Shown here one piece after another: positions 1 through 10,396 of a DNA stretch of 64,000 nt. Positions within the stretch are counted from its first letter, which is position 1. Every line of letters starts with the position of its first letter. The stretch is from Microcyclospora pomicola (Eukaryota; Ascomycota; Dothideomycetes; Capnodiales), in NCBI GenBank assembly GCA_002786065.1, contig NHNY01000006.1, positions 62,001 through 126,000 on the forward strand. The letters are read 5' to 3'. The notes under the pieces are model-generated. The model was not told the origin of the DNA. It saw nothing but the letters and a program-made list of their open reading frames with translations, and searched no databases. The position numbers and the translations under genes are program-made.

Positions 1-1210
1 TCTTGAGTTCTTCGTTGTTATAATAGGCGACGGCGATTTGCGTGACGACCTCATCACGCTCCTTTGTCATCCGTCGGACACTGATCTCAGCAACGCTCAC
101 TTTGCGTTCAGATCGATCCAAGCGATCTTGCAGACTTTTGACTGTAGCTTGAAGTCTGGTGCTCTCCTTTCGTGACTTCTCTTGCAATTGCTGTCCGTCA
201 TCCGAGCCCAGTGCGCTGTCTGGTCGTCTCCGTTCTGCGTACAGCTGACTCTGCAAATCAATGACTTGATTCTCATATTCCTGCTGCTTCTGTTGTGCTT
301 CTGACTTGTGCATCTCCAAATCCAGGATTCTATCCTGCAAGAGCTGGAGTGACGCGTAGATTTGCTTTTCCTCGTCTGGTGTAGCTATCCCATCGACAGG
401 AACATGTTCCGGGCGGAGAGCTTTAGTCGACGCCGACGCAGCTCTTCGATTTAGTCTGGGGTTGGCGGTGCGAGCAAACACAGGGGTACCGTCCTTGCGA
501 GCTCCAGAGACAAGCTCGGTGATATTCGGCAGATCTGGAAGTGCAAAGGAGTTGGCTGTGTATGTGGCGGACTGCACGGTTGGGTTTGTGGCGGCAGCAC
601 GTCCGGGAGTCGTGATGTTGTTGTGTGAAACAGTGAGACGAGTCGCGGCATTAGAGTCATTCGCTGAAACGTGGCGAGGTCGAGGTTGGAACCGTGTGCT
701 GCGCGGCTGAATAGTCGCGGTCGGCTCTTCGGCGTCGCGCAGCGTATCTGTGAGATTGCGAGGTACTGGGTTACTGACAGCACGTGTGGCTGGCAAGAGC
801 TTACTCGCACTACGGATGGCAGCTTCGTGTCGAATCGTACCATCGTGCTTTCTTGCAGAGCTACGCTGAGGAATTGGCGGGGTGTTTGTGACCTCGTATA
901 TGCTGTCGTTGCCCATGTCGAATCGGAAGTTGGAAGATTGATCGTCATTGCCGCCTTTCTGTGACGCGTTTCTTTTCAGACCACGACCAAGCTCGATGCT
1001 CATGTCCGTACTTCCCATGCTGCTACCTTCTGAGTTCGCATACTGGCCATATCCGAGCTGACCGAGTTGCGATTGGTCCACGTCCATCTGAGCGGTTGAG
1101 TGGAGAACGTCACCGTCGTGAAGATTGAAAGAGTCGTCAGCAGCTGTCATGTACATTTCTGGCGGCGAGGCTGTCCGACTACGCGCATGGTTCTGGAACC
1201 GTGAGGCCAT
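1..1210 (-). CDS. Ppc89/Cep57-like spindle pole body coiled-coil protein (partial, 5' part)
   Basis: The minus-strand frame starts at the ATG at 1210-1208 and stays open to the window edge, about 403 codons, so the C-terminus is missing. The first ~270 residues are polar and low in complexity. They include a short ordered-looking stretch around LPDLPNITELVSG, followed by DGTPVFAR. From about residue 300 the chain becomes a heptad-like, Gln/Glu/Lys/Arg-rich coiled coil (YASLQLLQDRILDLEMHKSE onward). This order, and the LPNITELVSG...DGTPVF signature, match my memory of fungal Ppc89/SnaD-type spindle pole body proteins with a Cep57-like centrosome-localisation coiled coil. The family call is from memory, not a search. 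The gene is divergent from DPH2 with about 410 bp between the two ATGs, a shared promoter region. Confidence 0.62.
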   Translation of the reverse strand, partial: MASRFQNHARSRTASPPEMYMTAADDSFNLHDGDVLHSTAQMDVDQSQLGQLGYGQYANSEGSSMGSTDMSIELGRGLKRNASQKGGNDDQSSNFRFDMGNDSIYEVTNTPPIPQRSSARKHDGTIRHEAAIRSASKLLPATRAVSNPVPRNLTDTLRDAEEPTATIQPRSTRFQPRPRHVSANDSNAATRLTVSHNNITTPGRAAATNPTVQSATYTANSFALPDLPNITELVSGARKDGTPVFARTANPRLNRRAASASTKALRPEHVPVDGIATPDEEKQIYASLQLLQDRILDLEMHKSEAQQKQQEYENQVIDLQSQLYAERRRPDSALGSDDGQQLQEKSRKESTRLQATVKSLQDRLDRSERKVSVAEISVRRMTKERDEVVTQIAVAYYNNEELK

Positions 1211-1620
1211 GACGGACAGCAGATATGTGTATTGGTATAAGCAGTGCTCGGCCTCAGAGCTGCTCGGGGACTGTGCTGCTTTCTAGTGATGATGTGGAAA
1301 GCTGTTTCTGTTCGTTCCACTCTAGTTAGACGTCGCTTCAGCCAGTTTCCTGCATTTGTGTGATCTTGTTCGTGTTCCAAAAGTTGTGTTTTTGAGCAAT
1401 GGGAAGTCGCGTGCAGTCAACAAACTATAGTCGCGAGTAAACAAAATATTGAAGCTTGGGAAGGTCAAGCGGAGATCGCGGAATTTGCGCCGTCTGTCCA
1501 CGAAATCCGAAACAAATCCCCAAACCTTAATCACATGACGCTCAATTTGAGCAACAGAGCAACGAAGATTTTCTAACACATGTTTGCAAAGTGAGCGAGG
1601 TGGTCGTGAGAGTGCCCAAG

Positions 1621-3336
1621 ATGGCTGCACCTGTACTATCGACGCCAGCAGAGCATATCCTCGAAGAGTCAGCCTCACTTCCTTTGCCCTCTGATGAGAC
1701 GCGATTGTCAGAAGAACAATTGTACATCCAGTACGAGATCAGACGGACAGTGGACGAGATCAAGCATGGCAAATGGCGAAGAATTGCTCTTCAATTCCCG
1801 GATGACATGCTTGTTGATGCTCCAAGAGTATTCGAACGACTGCGTGATGACCTCCATTCAGTCTCATCTGGAAAGCCAGGTTCAACAACCCAGACGGTAG
1901 CGGATGGGTTGAGCAAAGTCGCACTTCGTGATGATGTATCAGATCTCGCTGCCGTCTCAAGTGACAAGTCTGTCAAAGAAGACGGCGCGGATCAGAAGCT
2001 CTACATATTGGGCGACACATCATATGGTGCTTGCTGTGTGGATGAGGTAGCTGCCGAACATTGTGACGCCGACGTGGTTGTTCATTATGGTCGATCCTGT
2101 CTATCGCCCACAGCTCGCCTCCCAGTCATCTACGTCTTCACTTCTCGCTCGCTCGACGTTGGTGCGGCTGTAAAGACGTTCAAGGACATGTATCCCGACA
2201 AGGACGAGAAGGTGTGCTTGATGGCAGATATCCCCTACCATCATCACGTTTCCACGTTAGCGGAGCGAGTACGTGAGGATGGCTACTCAAATACATTCGC
2301 CACGGACATCATACACAATCCATCTTCTTTGATCCCGAACCGGACACTACCACCAGGTATAGAGGAAGACACAGAGAAGTTGCGAGACTTCTCGATCTTC
2401 CACATTTCAAGTCCTCCTACCTCTCTTCTACTTATCCTATCATCCCGCGTGCGGCGTGTCCATGTCTACACAGCTGACGCTGCTGATTCCAGCGCTACTG
2501 AATCCTCGTCTTCGGCGGTTCTTCGTCGACGCTACGGCCTGATCACCCGTCTCGCCACCGTACCCATATGGGGAATCCTTGTCAACACGCTGTCTGTGTC
2601 GAACTATCTGACCGCGCTTTCGCACTGCCACAAGCTGATTGCTGCAGCTGGTAAGAAGTCCTATGTCTTCGTGGTGGGAAAAGTGAACGCCGCCAAGGTG
2701 GCCAACTTCTCTGAAATTGGCGGTTGGGTCGTGATAGGCTGTTGGGAAAGCAGTCTCATCGAAAGCAAGGAGTTCTATCGTCCGATCATTACGCCTTTCG
2801 AGCTTGAACTAGCCTTACAGAATGACGAACAAAGACAGTGGAACGGCCAGTGGGTGGCCGATTTTGCAAGCCTGCTGGGTAGAGAAAGCCCTCCGGTTGT
2901 CGCCAAGGACGAAACCATTCCGAACCCTACGGAGCCAGTCCGAGACAGCACTTTAGACGATGAAGCATCCGACGATGAGCCTCCTGAGTTTGACTTGCGC
3001 ACAGGCCGCTACGTCAGTCACTCTCGCCCCATGGGTCGGCCACAAGCCTCATCGAGACAGCCACTATCTCAACAAGGGAACCACGAAGCTCCCAGTGCAA
3101 TGTCATCAGCTCTGATTGCGCGGGTCAACGGTGAGATTGCTACGATCAACGGAACCATCTCCCCGGCAGCGGAATATCTTCGGAACCAACGCACGTGGAC
3201 TGGGCTGGGAAGCGATCAGCAGATCGCTTACGAGCGTGACGAAGCAGGGAACATCCGCGGCGCGAAGATGGAGGAAGGTAGAGCTGGAGTCGCGAGGGGT
3301 TACGGGGTGGGTACGGAAGACGCATCGAGGAGTTAA
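1621..3336 (+). CDS. DPH2: Diphthamide biosynthesis protein 2 (Dph2)
   Basis: This is the radical-SAM-like iron-sulfur partner of Dph1, acting in the first step of diphthamide formation on eEF2 (transfer of the 3-amino-3-carboxypropyl group) in the cytosol. The 571-residue frame carries the DPH1/DPH2 landmarks: LQFPDDMLVDA near residue 62, the SYGACCVDE motif with adjacent Cys at about 137-138, HYGRSC with Cys about 160, and VIGCWESS with Cys about 374. These fit the cluster ligands of the family; the CVDE form is typical of Dph2. The open frame extends upstream to a GTG at 1591, but the first ATG, at 1621, gives a normal N-terminus. The ~100-residue acidic, low-complexity tail includes DDEASDDEPPEFDLRTGRYV, as in other fungal Dph2. 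No intron is needed. Confidence 0.93.
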   Translation: MAAPVLSTPAEHILEESASLPLPSDETRLSEEQLYIQYEIRRTVDEIKHGKWRRIALQFPDDMLVDAPRVFERLRDDLHSVSSGKPGSTTQTVADGLSKVALRDDVSDLAAVSSDKSVKEDGADQKLYILGDTSYGACCVDEVAAEHCDADVVVHYGRSCLSPTARLPVIYVFTSRSLDVGAAVKTFKDMYPDKDEKVCLMADIPYHHHVSTLAERVREDGYSNTFATDIIHNPSSLIPNRTLPPGIEEDTEKLRDFSIFHISSPPTSLLLILSSRVRRVHVYTADAADSSATESSSSAVLRRRYGLITRLATVPIWGILVNTLSVSNYLTALSHCHKLIAAAGKKSYVFVVGKVNAAKVANFSEIGGWVVIGCWESSLIESKEFYRPIITPFELELALQNDEQRQWNGQWVADFASLLGRESPPVVAKDETIPNPTEPVRDSTLDDEASDDEPPEFDLRTGRYVSHSRPMGRPQASSRQPLSQQGNHEAPSAMSSALIARVNGEIATINGTISPAAEYLRNQRTWTGLGSDQQIAYERDEAGNIRGAKMEEGRAGVARGYGVGTEDASRS

Positions 3337-3849
3337 GGAGGGATTCCTTCTGGGATGCAAATGAAGATGTCACGTATTCACAACTGGACAGTTTCACACA
3401 TCAAAATGATCGTGACCATTACTGTATATAGGTATCAGAGTCCAGGGTATCAGAGTCTAGAATTCCAGCTTCACCATCGAGCATGCGGCAGCGTACAGCA
3501 AACCACACTATCTATCATTGTCCTTCCCATCTCCATTCCTAAAGCGTGTTGCAACTCGACTTATGCCGTTTGGCGTATTCGCCACGCGCGTCCTGCTCAT
3601 CGTCTCCTAGATCATTAGGGGAGTCGGGCGCACTGACCGCCCTTTGCTACACGACCGGACGGATGTCTTAGAGAAAGAGAGCATATCACCATGACTCTCC
3701 TCGTTACTGCCCCTGCCATTGCCAAAAGATGTAATATCGATATCGCCTGCGCGGGAGATTCTCTGCGAATTCCAGTCCCGATAACTGTGATATACTTCCG
3801 TATATCCAAACTACGGCTGACGGAGAGGTGTTAAATCCCAGTCTCACAT
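3337..3849. other. Convergent intergenic region
   Basis: This 513-bp gap lies between the stop codons of DPH2 (plus) and the two-helix membrane protein (minus). It presumably holds both 3' UTRs and terminators. I see no open frame with a recognisable product, no repeat and no RNA gene. Confidence 0.6.
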
Positions 3850-5859
3850 TCACGTGTCCGTCATCAACACGTCGCCGCCCTCTATCCAGAACCGTCTCGG
3901 TGGATCGTCGACATCCAAGCAGTCCTCGTCCGGCTCGTCCTGGGGTCTTGACCGCCCCGCATCCTTCATCTCTACATCCGATGTGTCTGGTTCCAAGTCG
4001 CGTTCCAGATCGTCGTAGATTGAGGCATCTTCGTCGCTTTCGTCTCCGTCATATTTACCTTCGGTTTCTTCACCCGGACCGAAGGGGTCTGGGGAGGGGT
4101 CAAGGTCCATGGCGACGGGGAACGCAGGATGCGTGCTGGTGTCCTGCTCAGAGGCTGTACTTGAGCCTTGAGCTGGCTGCGCGATCGGCTCCTGGACGCG
4201 TGGTGGCATCCTCGTCATTACGTCCAGATTTTCGCTAGATGACACGATCGGTGCACGCGTTCCAGCAGATGCCGTCGGGAAAGGACCCGTGTCTTCCCAT
4301 GGCTCCCAAATCTGCGGATAATCTGCAGTGTGGTCGACGCCAGGATTGGGAGGCTGCGCTGCAGGCGGGACTGCTTTACGGCCAGTAATTTGAGCGATGG
4401 CAGAGTTTACTGCCTGGTCATCGCGAGCTATAGAGGCTTGTTTATGACCAGTGGTATCCGGTTCAGGTTCCCGCCGTTCTGATGTCTTCCCCTGCACCGT
4501 GTCCCAGAAGTAATTCCACAACCGAGCGACGTTTTCCTTGCTCTTTGACGCATAGCCCGACAAGCAGCAAAGCGTCTTACCACGTCGCGGACTTTTCGGA
4601 CGTGGGATGCTGTGCTGAGCGGTCGTGGAGGCAAATTTACGCTTCCCCTTTTCTGGGTTCTTGCGATTTGCCTTGGTGATGCGTCCGACTTTGCCATTTG
4701 GTTTTAGTAATCTTTCACTGAGTCGCTGTTTGGCTTTGAGCGAAGGGGAGGCGTCAGGTTCGGGTCTTTGCCGCCTTCCAGCCTCCGGGGCATTGTTAAC
4801 GGATGAAGTTGATCCCACCACAATTTGCGGCAATGATGGGGTGGCGAACAATGAGACAGCACGTTCTGGCCCCGCGGATGGAGTGCTTGGTTGTGCGACT
4901 GCCGGAACGGTTTCAATAGCATCAGCTGGAGCAGATGGCTGCGCAGCTGGAATCTCCTCCTTGTTGGGCTGTTCAGTCTCATTTTCGTGATTGCAAGGCG
5001 CATCTTCCTCGGTGTGTTCTGATAATGACACAGCCGTTGTTGGTCCTCTGATCGCCGATGTGGACTTATTGTTTTGGATCCGTGAAGTGAGAGGAATGAA
5101 TTTAATCACCGGCGTTGATGGAGGCGTATATCTCGCACCAGCATCTTGGCTACGTATCAGCTGAGCCGGAAAGTGTTGGTTTCCTCGTTGGACTACGGAC
5201 ACCAGGTTAGCTTTGGCTGAAGGACCATTCCTGGGTCGGATATCAGCCTGTACTCCGGGCTCAGCAACTGGTGGCATGGCACTGGCACGGTTGGATGAAG
5301 AAAGATCGTTCCGAGCGGTATATGATACCCGTCCTGTGGCCGCGGTGGTAGAACTCTGCAGGTTGTTTGTTGGGTTCTTTAGTGGCATCGCAACAGTACT
5401 TGCAGCAATATCTACTGCAGGCCTGGTCTGAAGTTGACCAGCAGATACCGCGCGTGCCATCTCGAATGTGGAATCCACAGCGGCATTACCATCGGTCGAT
5501 TTACGCCCTTCATCGCGAAGGCGAGCCATGCTAGCAAATGCCACGAACGCCACAATAATCATGGCGATACGGATAAGCCCTGCTTGTCCACAGCACGAAA
5601 CATCGGTACCCGTATCAGAAGGGAGGTCGTATTGCAAGACAAATGCTGCGAATGCCCACCTAGCCATGAAGATGAGGATTAAGCTGAATGTAAGCCCCTG
5701 GCCGTCTGCTGGTGGCGCATGCCGCAACTCGCGAAGATGTCCAGGGGTAGCTGATGGGATCGCGGATGTGGTCGAAGTCTTAGATCCTTGGAGAGTATTC
5801 GCAGTATGAGGTATAGCAACGTGCTCCGGCACATGAGTTGCTGTCAGACGAGATGCCAT
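3850..5859 (-). CDS. Unknown protein with two N-terminal membrane helices and a long disordered tail
   Basis: I do not recognise this 669-residue protein. The start chosen is the ATG at 5859-5857 (MASRLTATHV); the frame opens 63 codons earlier, but that extension looks untranslated. Two hydrophobic segments are visible at about residues 55-75 (SLILIFMARWAFAAFVLQYD) and 90-108 (AGLIRIAMIIVAFVAFASM), followed by a charged flank, which suggests a small membrane anchor. The remaining ~550 residues are Pro/Ser/Thr/Ala-rich, with basic patches around the middle (RRGKTLCCLSGYASKSK) and a strongly acidic C-terminal part (DGDESDEDASIYDDLERDLE). The gene is convergent with DPH2 across a 513-bp gap. It could be an endomembrane or nuclear-envelope tail protein, but that is only inferred from topology. 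Confidence 0.7.
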   Translation of the reverse strand: MASRLTATHVPEHVAIPHTANTLQGSKTSTTSAIPSATPGHLRELRHAPPADGQGLTFSLILIFMARWAFAAFVLQYDLPSDTGTDVSCCGQAGLIRIAMIIVAFVAFASMARLRDEGRKSTDGNAAVDSTFEMARAVSAGQLQTRPAVDIAASTVAMPLKNPTNNLQSSTTAATGRVSYTARNDLSSSNRASAMPPVAEPGVQADIRPRNGPSAKANLVSVVQRGNQHFPAQLIRSQDAGARYTPPSTPVIKFIPLTSRIQNNKSTSAIRGPTTAVSLSEHTEEDAPCNHENETEQPNKEEIPAAQPSAPADAIETVPAVAQPSTPSAGPERAVSLFATPSLPQIVVGSTSSVNNAPEAGRRQRPEPDASPSLKAKQRLSERLLKPNGKVGRITKANRKNPEKGKRKFASTTAQHSIPRPKSPRRGKTLCCLSGYASKSKENVARLWNYFWDTVQGKTSERREPEPDTTGHKQASIARDDQAVNSAIAQITGRKAVPPAAQPPNPGVDHTADYPQIWEPWEDTGPFPTASAGTRAPIVSSSENLDVMTRMPPRVQEPIAQPAQGSSTASEQDTSTHPAFPVAMDLDPSPDPFGPGEETEGKYDGDESDEDASIYDDLERDLEPDTSDVEMKDAGRSRPQDEPDEDCLDVDDPPRRFWIEGGDVLMTDT

Positions 5860-6799
5860 TTTTTCGAGGTAGAGAAGTGGGAGAGCAATATCGTTTCTCT
5901 GTGATTCGAGCAAGAGCGCGAAGCACAAATCCTGAGTCTTGGTAATCCGGAAAGACAAACTTGCTATATCAAGTCGTAAGGATGAAGAAGCCTGTACAGG
6001 AAAATAATATGCCCCGTTCCGTGTTATCAAGAAGCGGTGTTGCGTCATATCGGTGAATCAGAGTAGACGAGACGAAAGGCTTGTTCGACATGTAGTTCTC
6101 CCGTCGACACAAGGCCGTGTACTCGTACTTATGAACATGGTGGCGTGAGTGAGGTGAAGAAGGACAAAGTTGTCGTCCAGAGGAGGAGACATATGCTTTG
6201 TCACTTGCACCTGCATTGTTGCTGAGCATGTTGTCGTTTCGCGCCGACACGCTCGACGCGACTATAGTGTTTCAGGGTGACAATGCAGTGCTATTGACCT
6301 ATAGATGCACGTTGTCGTTAGTGAGTGGCATTGTGAATGAGTTTCCGTCGGAACTTCACCTTTTTCTTGCTATGTACTGGTGTATTCGGGCGTAGGTACA
6401 GACGAGAATCTCGCTTTCCACGTCGCTTCTCCTCTGCAGACGTACATTACGGTCTATTCAAGGGGCAGCTGATCGAACATGCAGCGAAGTATACGAGCCA
6501 AGGTAGAATATTCGTCATGCGATGCAATTCAACTGTTATCACGAAGTAGCATATGGAGTAATGTGAAGAAGAAGTGTAAGGTATCTTTCATTCAATAGGG
6601 GGTATCTCGAATGGAAATATTGAAGTAGATAAGTGCTCGGAGCGGAAACCACATACGGGACATCATAACCAAGCATCTTCCTTCGTAGCTGAAGGAGGCG
6701 ACGTGTTTCGTCTATTCTCCCCAATCAATCCAAGAATCACCAGGTTTGTTGCTTTCAAGTCGTCAGAGTCGTTAGAACACAGTATGCGCAGGTCAATCA
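5860..6799. other. Intergenic region, no gene seen
   Basis: About 0.94 kb separates two minus-strand genes. The short open frames in it have no family features and are probably chance. It should hold the promoter and 5' UTR of the gene ending at 3850 and the 3' UTR of the Kch gene. Confidence 0.55.
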
Positions 6800-9109
6800 T
6801 CAGTATGGACCGCGCTGCTGCCGAGAGGACGGTCGCTGCTGCCATGCAGGTGGCCCGGTCGCAGCACGTAGGGGCCCGTCATGCAAAGTTGGCCTGCTGA
6901 AACTGCGAGCTGAGCGCTCGTCGACCGACTCACCAGACTCTGGCCCATATGAGTCCAGCAGATCGTCGTAGCCTGATGCCGGCCGTTGCTCAGGAGGAGC
7001 GGTAAAGCTTCGTTGTGAGCCTGCCTTGACGTGCCCAAAATAGTTCCCAGCCGTTCCCGGTTCCCCAGCAACAGTGACGTTTCGACGAGGCGCTTGTGAG
7101 GCGGGAGTGCTTGCCGAAGAGGGACTGAAAGCTTTGTAACCTCCATTGATGCTTGAGCTCGTCACACTATTGTATGATGGCTGTGTGGTCATTTCGTAGC
7201 TGTCTTGCTGGACCGATGACTGATCTCTTGAAGTTATAGATGGTGAGTATGGCTTGTACGAAGTCGTTGATTGCGACGTTTGGCGTTGCTGCGTCGATCG
7301 GCCGTAGGGCTGCCCGTCATATGGCGTTTGAGGTGCCGGAGTCTGCGTTGGCCGACGTGATGAGACGGACCCTTGGCCTCCATGAGCGGGACCGAAGGGG
7401 TTCTGAGTGTCTCGTTGCGGCAGTTTTCCCATCGAAAAAGGATGAGCATCTTGAGGTGATATGATGGTGACTGCGGACCGAGGCTCATTCTCGTAGAGAG
7501 GATTAGTAGTGATCCTGCTCGACTGACCATCATCCTCATAGCTGAGATTAGTGTTGAGCCTCCTCGGCTGGCCATATTGGCTGGGAGGTGGACGTGAAGA
7601 CCCCATTGAGGTCGGTGTAAACGATCGTGGTGGACCTTGCGGCATCGGACTATAAAATCTTTCTGGTTGTGTCGTGCTTCGAGACATGCTGCGATCTGGC
7701 ATTGGTCTATTGGAGGGTGTAAACGATCGTGGCGGACCTTGTGACATCGGAGTGAATGGTCGCTCGGACTGCGTAGTGCTTTGAGTCATGCTACGATCTG
7801 GCATCGGTCGGTTGAAGGACGCATTGGAGTTTTGCCGATATGCCACAGGTGGCATTTGCGGAATGTCTTCCTCGTTGCCAAACCCGGTGTTGCCGAGAAG
7901 TGGAGCATTGGAGGCGTAGCTGGGGGCATTTGATCTGCCAGAAGCTGAGGTATTTGTGCGACCTAGCTTTGGTGTCCTTTCGTCGAGGCCGCCGGGCAAC
8001 GTTGGCTGTCTATCCAGTTGCGGAAGACTGCCATTCCTTGCGTATGGGGGAAGTGTGGATGTTGAGCTAGTGGTGTCCTGTCGCGTCAGGCTGGTCTGTG
8101 GTGTCTTCTCATCTTCGCGTTGGTATGCGCTGTCGAATTGTGGGAGTGTGGGCTGCCTTGCTAACTTGGCATGAGGAGGTAACACCTCGCCATTCTTCTG
8201 ACGCTTCGCATCTGCTTTCTTCTCAGCTTTGCGCCTTTGTCGCTCCTCCTCTTCCACTGCAGCCTTGATCTTGTGCTCCACGATCTTCTCCAGTCGACGA
8301 TCGACTTTGCGCTTGCAGTATGTTCGAAGTCGTCCGTCACTTTGAGGAATGTAGTGCCAGAGAAATGTGATATAGAGGATGGCAGCGACCAGAAGCGACA
8401 GGGCACTGAAGACCCAAATCACCAGGGTGAACATCATAGAGAAGTACACGAGTGTCTGCTGGAGGTTCTCATCCGCGAGCGCTCCGATGTTGACGAAGAA
8501 TTGGACGAAAGACGAGTTGTTGGTAGATTCTGTGCCACGGACAAACAAGTCTGCGTCCATGACAGCATACAGCGTCAGTCCGTTGACAACTTGGCGCGGT
8601 CCTTCGGCCAGAACGACACGAACGGCACCTTTGAAAGAGAAATAGACGAACAGTGCAACATAGTCGGCACCTTTCTTACTCTTGGTGAGCTCGGTGAAGA
8701 CCAAGAAACGCCTCCAGCCCTGCGACCTCATGCTTTGAAGGTTAACAGCAAGTGGGTCCAGGAAGCTTTGCGCGACGCCACCTCGACGGATGGTGCGGAT
8801 TGCGCGTGTCCATTCCCAAAGAGCCAGCACCCAGGAGAGCAAGATGCATGCTGCGAAGATCCATTTACTGTATTCAAACGGCAGCTTCGGCTGTACGGAC
8901 GAGCTCCATTTGTTGAAGGCTAGCAGATTGACGGCAGTGAACGTGTCCAGCGCATACACAGCGACGGCCACGATGGCCATGAACCAGAGCCAGATGTATG
9001 CGATCGAGGTCCATGCCGACGTGGCCTTGAAATCAGAAAGAGTGATGTAGTCCCACCGTTGGGTCTGGTTGGTGGGCCCCTTCTCACGCTCAGCACCAAA
9101 GCAACCCAT
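6800..9109 (-). CDS. Kch-family low-affinity potassium transporter (Kch1/Prm6-like)
   Basis: The 769-residue protein begins at the ATG at 9109. Its N-terminal ~290 residues look like the fungal KCH family, plasma-membrane proteins needed for low-affinity K+ uptake and Ca2+ responses. The landmarks are MGCFG with a conserved early Cys, the WDYITLSDF motif, about four membrane segments (near residues 34-55, 80-100, 150-175 and 225-250), and the RSQGWRRFLVFTELTKSKKG and GPRQVVNGLTLYAVMDA stretches. A short basic helix rich in Lys/Arg/Glu (about 265-310) follows, then a long disordered Ser/Pro/Gln-rich cytoplasmic tail with repeated NRPMPDRSM and PPRSFTPS blocks. The tail is longer than in yeast, common for filamentous fungi. 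There is no intron. The upstream 1.3 kb is free of convincing genes and probably holds the promoter. Confidence 0.85.
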   Translation of the reverse strand: MGCFGAEREKGPTNQTQRWDYITLSDFKATSAWTSIAYIWLWFMAIVAVAVYALDTFTAVNLLAFNKWSSSVQPKLPFEYSKWIFAACILLSWVLALWEWTRAIRTIRRGGVAQSFLDPLAVNLQSMRSQGWRRFLVFTELTKSKKGADYVALFVYFSFKGAVRVVLAEGPRQVVNGLTLYAVMDADLFVRGTESTNNSSFVQFFVNIGALADENLQQTLVYFSMMFTLVIWVFSALSLLVAAILYITFLWHYIPQSDGRLRTYCKRKVDRRLEKIVEHKIKAAVEEEERQRRKAEKKADAKRQKNGEVLPPHAKLARQPTLPQFDSAYQREDEKTPQTSLTRQDTTSSTSTLPPYARNGSLPQLDRQPTLPGGLDERTPKLGRTNTSASGRSNAPSYASNAPLLGNTGFGNEEDIPQMPPVAYRQNSNASFNRPMPDRSMTQSTTQSERPFTPMSQGPPRSFTPSNRPMPDRSMSRSTTQPERFYSPMPQGPPRSFTPTSMGSSRPPPSQYGQPRRLNTNLSYEDDGQSSRITTNPLYENEPRSAVTIISPQDAHPFSMGKLPQRDTQNPFGPAHGGQGSVSSRRPTQTPAPQTPYDGQPYGRSTQQRQTSQSTTSYKPYSPSITSRDQSSVQQDSYEMTTQPSYNSVTSSSINGGYKAFSPSSASTPASQAPRRNVTVAGEPGTAGNYFGHVKAGSQRSFTAPPEQRPASGYDDLLDSYGPESGESVDERSARSFSRPTLHDGPLRAATGPPAWQQRPSSRQQRGPY

Positions 9110-10396
9110 TGTGCGCGTGTCTGGCGTGTGGAAAGTAAACGAATGTCGATGTGTGTGTCTCGCTCAGGCCTGCTGATACGAGGGAGTGATGCCGGTCACG
9201 TTCGTGGTCGTGACTGGCGTAACGAAAGTGAACTCTGCCCAGCAGAATTCCAGATCCGTCTGCAAGGGGAGAGTTATGCGCGGACGGAGAGTGTGTACGT
9301 CAAACGAGTGTAAATGGGTCGATGAGCCGCCGTCGTCGGGTGCGGGAGGTACCAGACATGCACTGTCTGGAATGCTATGCTGTGGTGTCTGCTGTGTACT
9401 CTTCCCCCAGCTCCGACTTCCACGGTAGAGCGTGCGACTCTGCCGCTACAAACAATGGTTCTTCGTGATCGCCAGAAGAGAAAAATGAAGTAATGATGGT
9501 GGGGCGCGAGTCGATGCGCTGGCAGTCTTAACAGAGCGGCGATATTGGGAGGGTCGCATGCAGCGGCAATGGGGAGGAAAGGATCGTGGGTGGTCGCAAG
9601 ACCGTGCGGGAGCTGGGCTGTCGCGGTGCAGGCCCAGGCGCAGTCGGCATTGGGATCTCACAGGCTCTTGAGAGTGAGCAGTAGTGGCGCGCGGTTGTGC
9701 ATGGCGGTGGGCTGGCCGTGCGGCGTGGTGATGGCAGTGCACGGTTTTGCAGTGTTATTATTGTCGACGGAGGTGAAGATTGGGAGGCGAAGGACGGAGG
9801 TGAGGGTGAGGATAGTCCGGGTCACGAGTGGCCAACGGACCGCCAGAGCGCGTCCGACCCCAAGTTTCAGCGGCCCCTTGCGGTTTAGCGTCAAACGGGC
9901 CAAGTCTGGTCGACGGCCAATCGCCGCCGCGCTTCCGTCAGCGCGCGAATGGCCGCAGCCGCTGGTGAACATCTGAGACATCACGGCATGTTTGTGTGGT
10001 ATGTCCCTACATGTGCATACACCGATGCATATGCAGTCCATGATTTGTGAGGGAAGTGGATGATGTACCTATACGTCCTTACATTGGTCTACCACTGTCC
10101 ATGCACAATGCCAATACATGCAAGGCGGCATGACATACTGCCGCCGATCGAACTATGGGAGGAGTCTGGACTGTTGGTGTTGGGTCACTTGAGAAGTTGA
10201 GGCGAACTTGCGCACTCCAGGCAGCATGGCCGCGGCATGAAAGTATACTCTGACTATTTACCAGCGATAGCACATCCGCTCGGATGACCGTCACTCCATC
10301 GGGCTCCACAATCTCGTTCACCGCCTCTGTAAAAACTGCCAAACCTCCTAGCAAGTCATCCGCATTTCCCCATCTCACTCTCATCTGGCCTTCATT
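9110..10396. other. Intergenic region upstream of the Kch gene
   Basis: About 1.29 kb without a supportable gene. Open frames on both strands here (including ones of 143 and 101 codons) are compositionally biased, lack domain or signal features and overlap each other. The stretch is the likely promoter region of the Kch gene and the 3' flank of the small secreted protein. Confidence 0.55.

Noticed and set aside
8237-8923. 228-codon plus-strand frame
   Set aside because: Antisense shadow of the Kch gene; no motif.
9545-9976. 143-codon plus-strand frame in the Kch promoter region
   Set aside because: Composition-driven (GC-skewed) frame overlapping other frames; no family features.
10079-10384. 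101-codon minus-strand frame just after the small secreted protein gene
   Set aside because: No recognisable feature; probably chance frame in the 3' flank.
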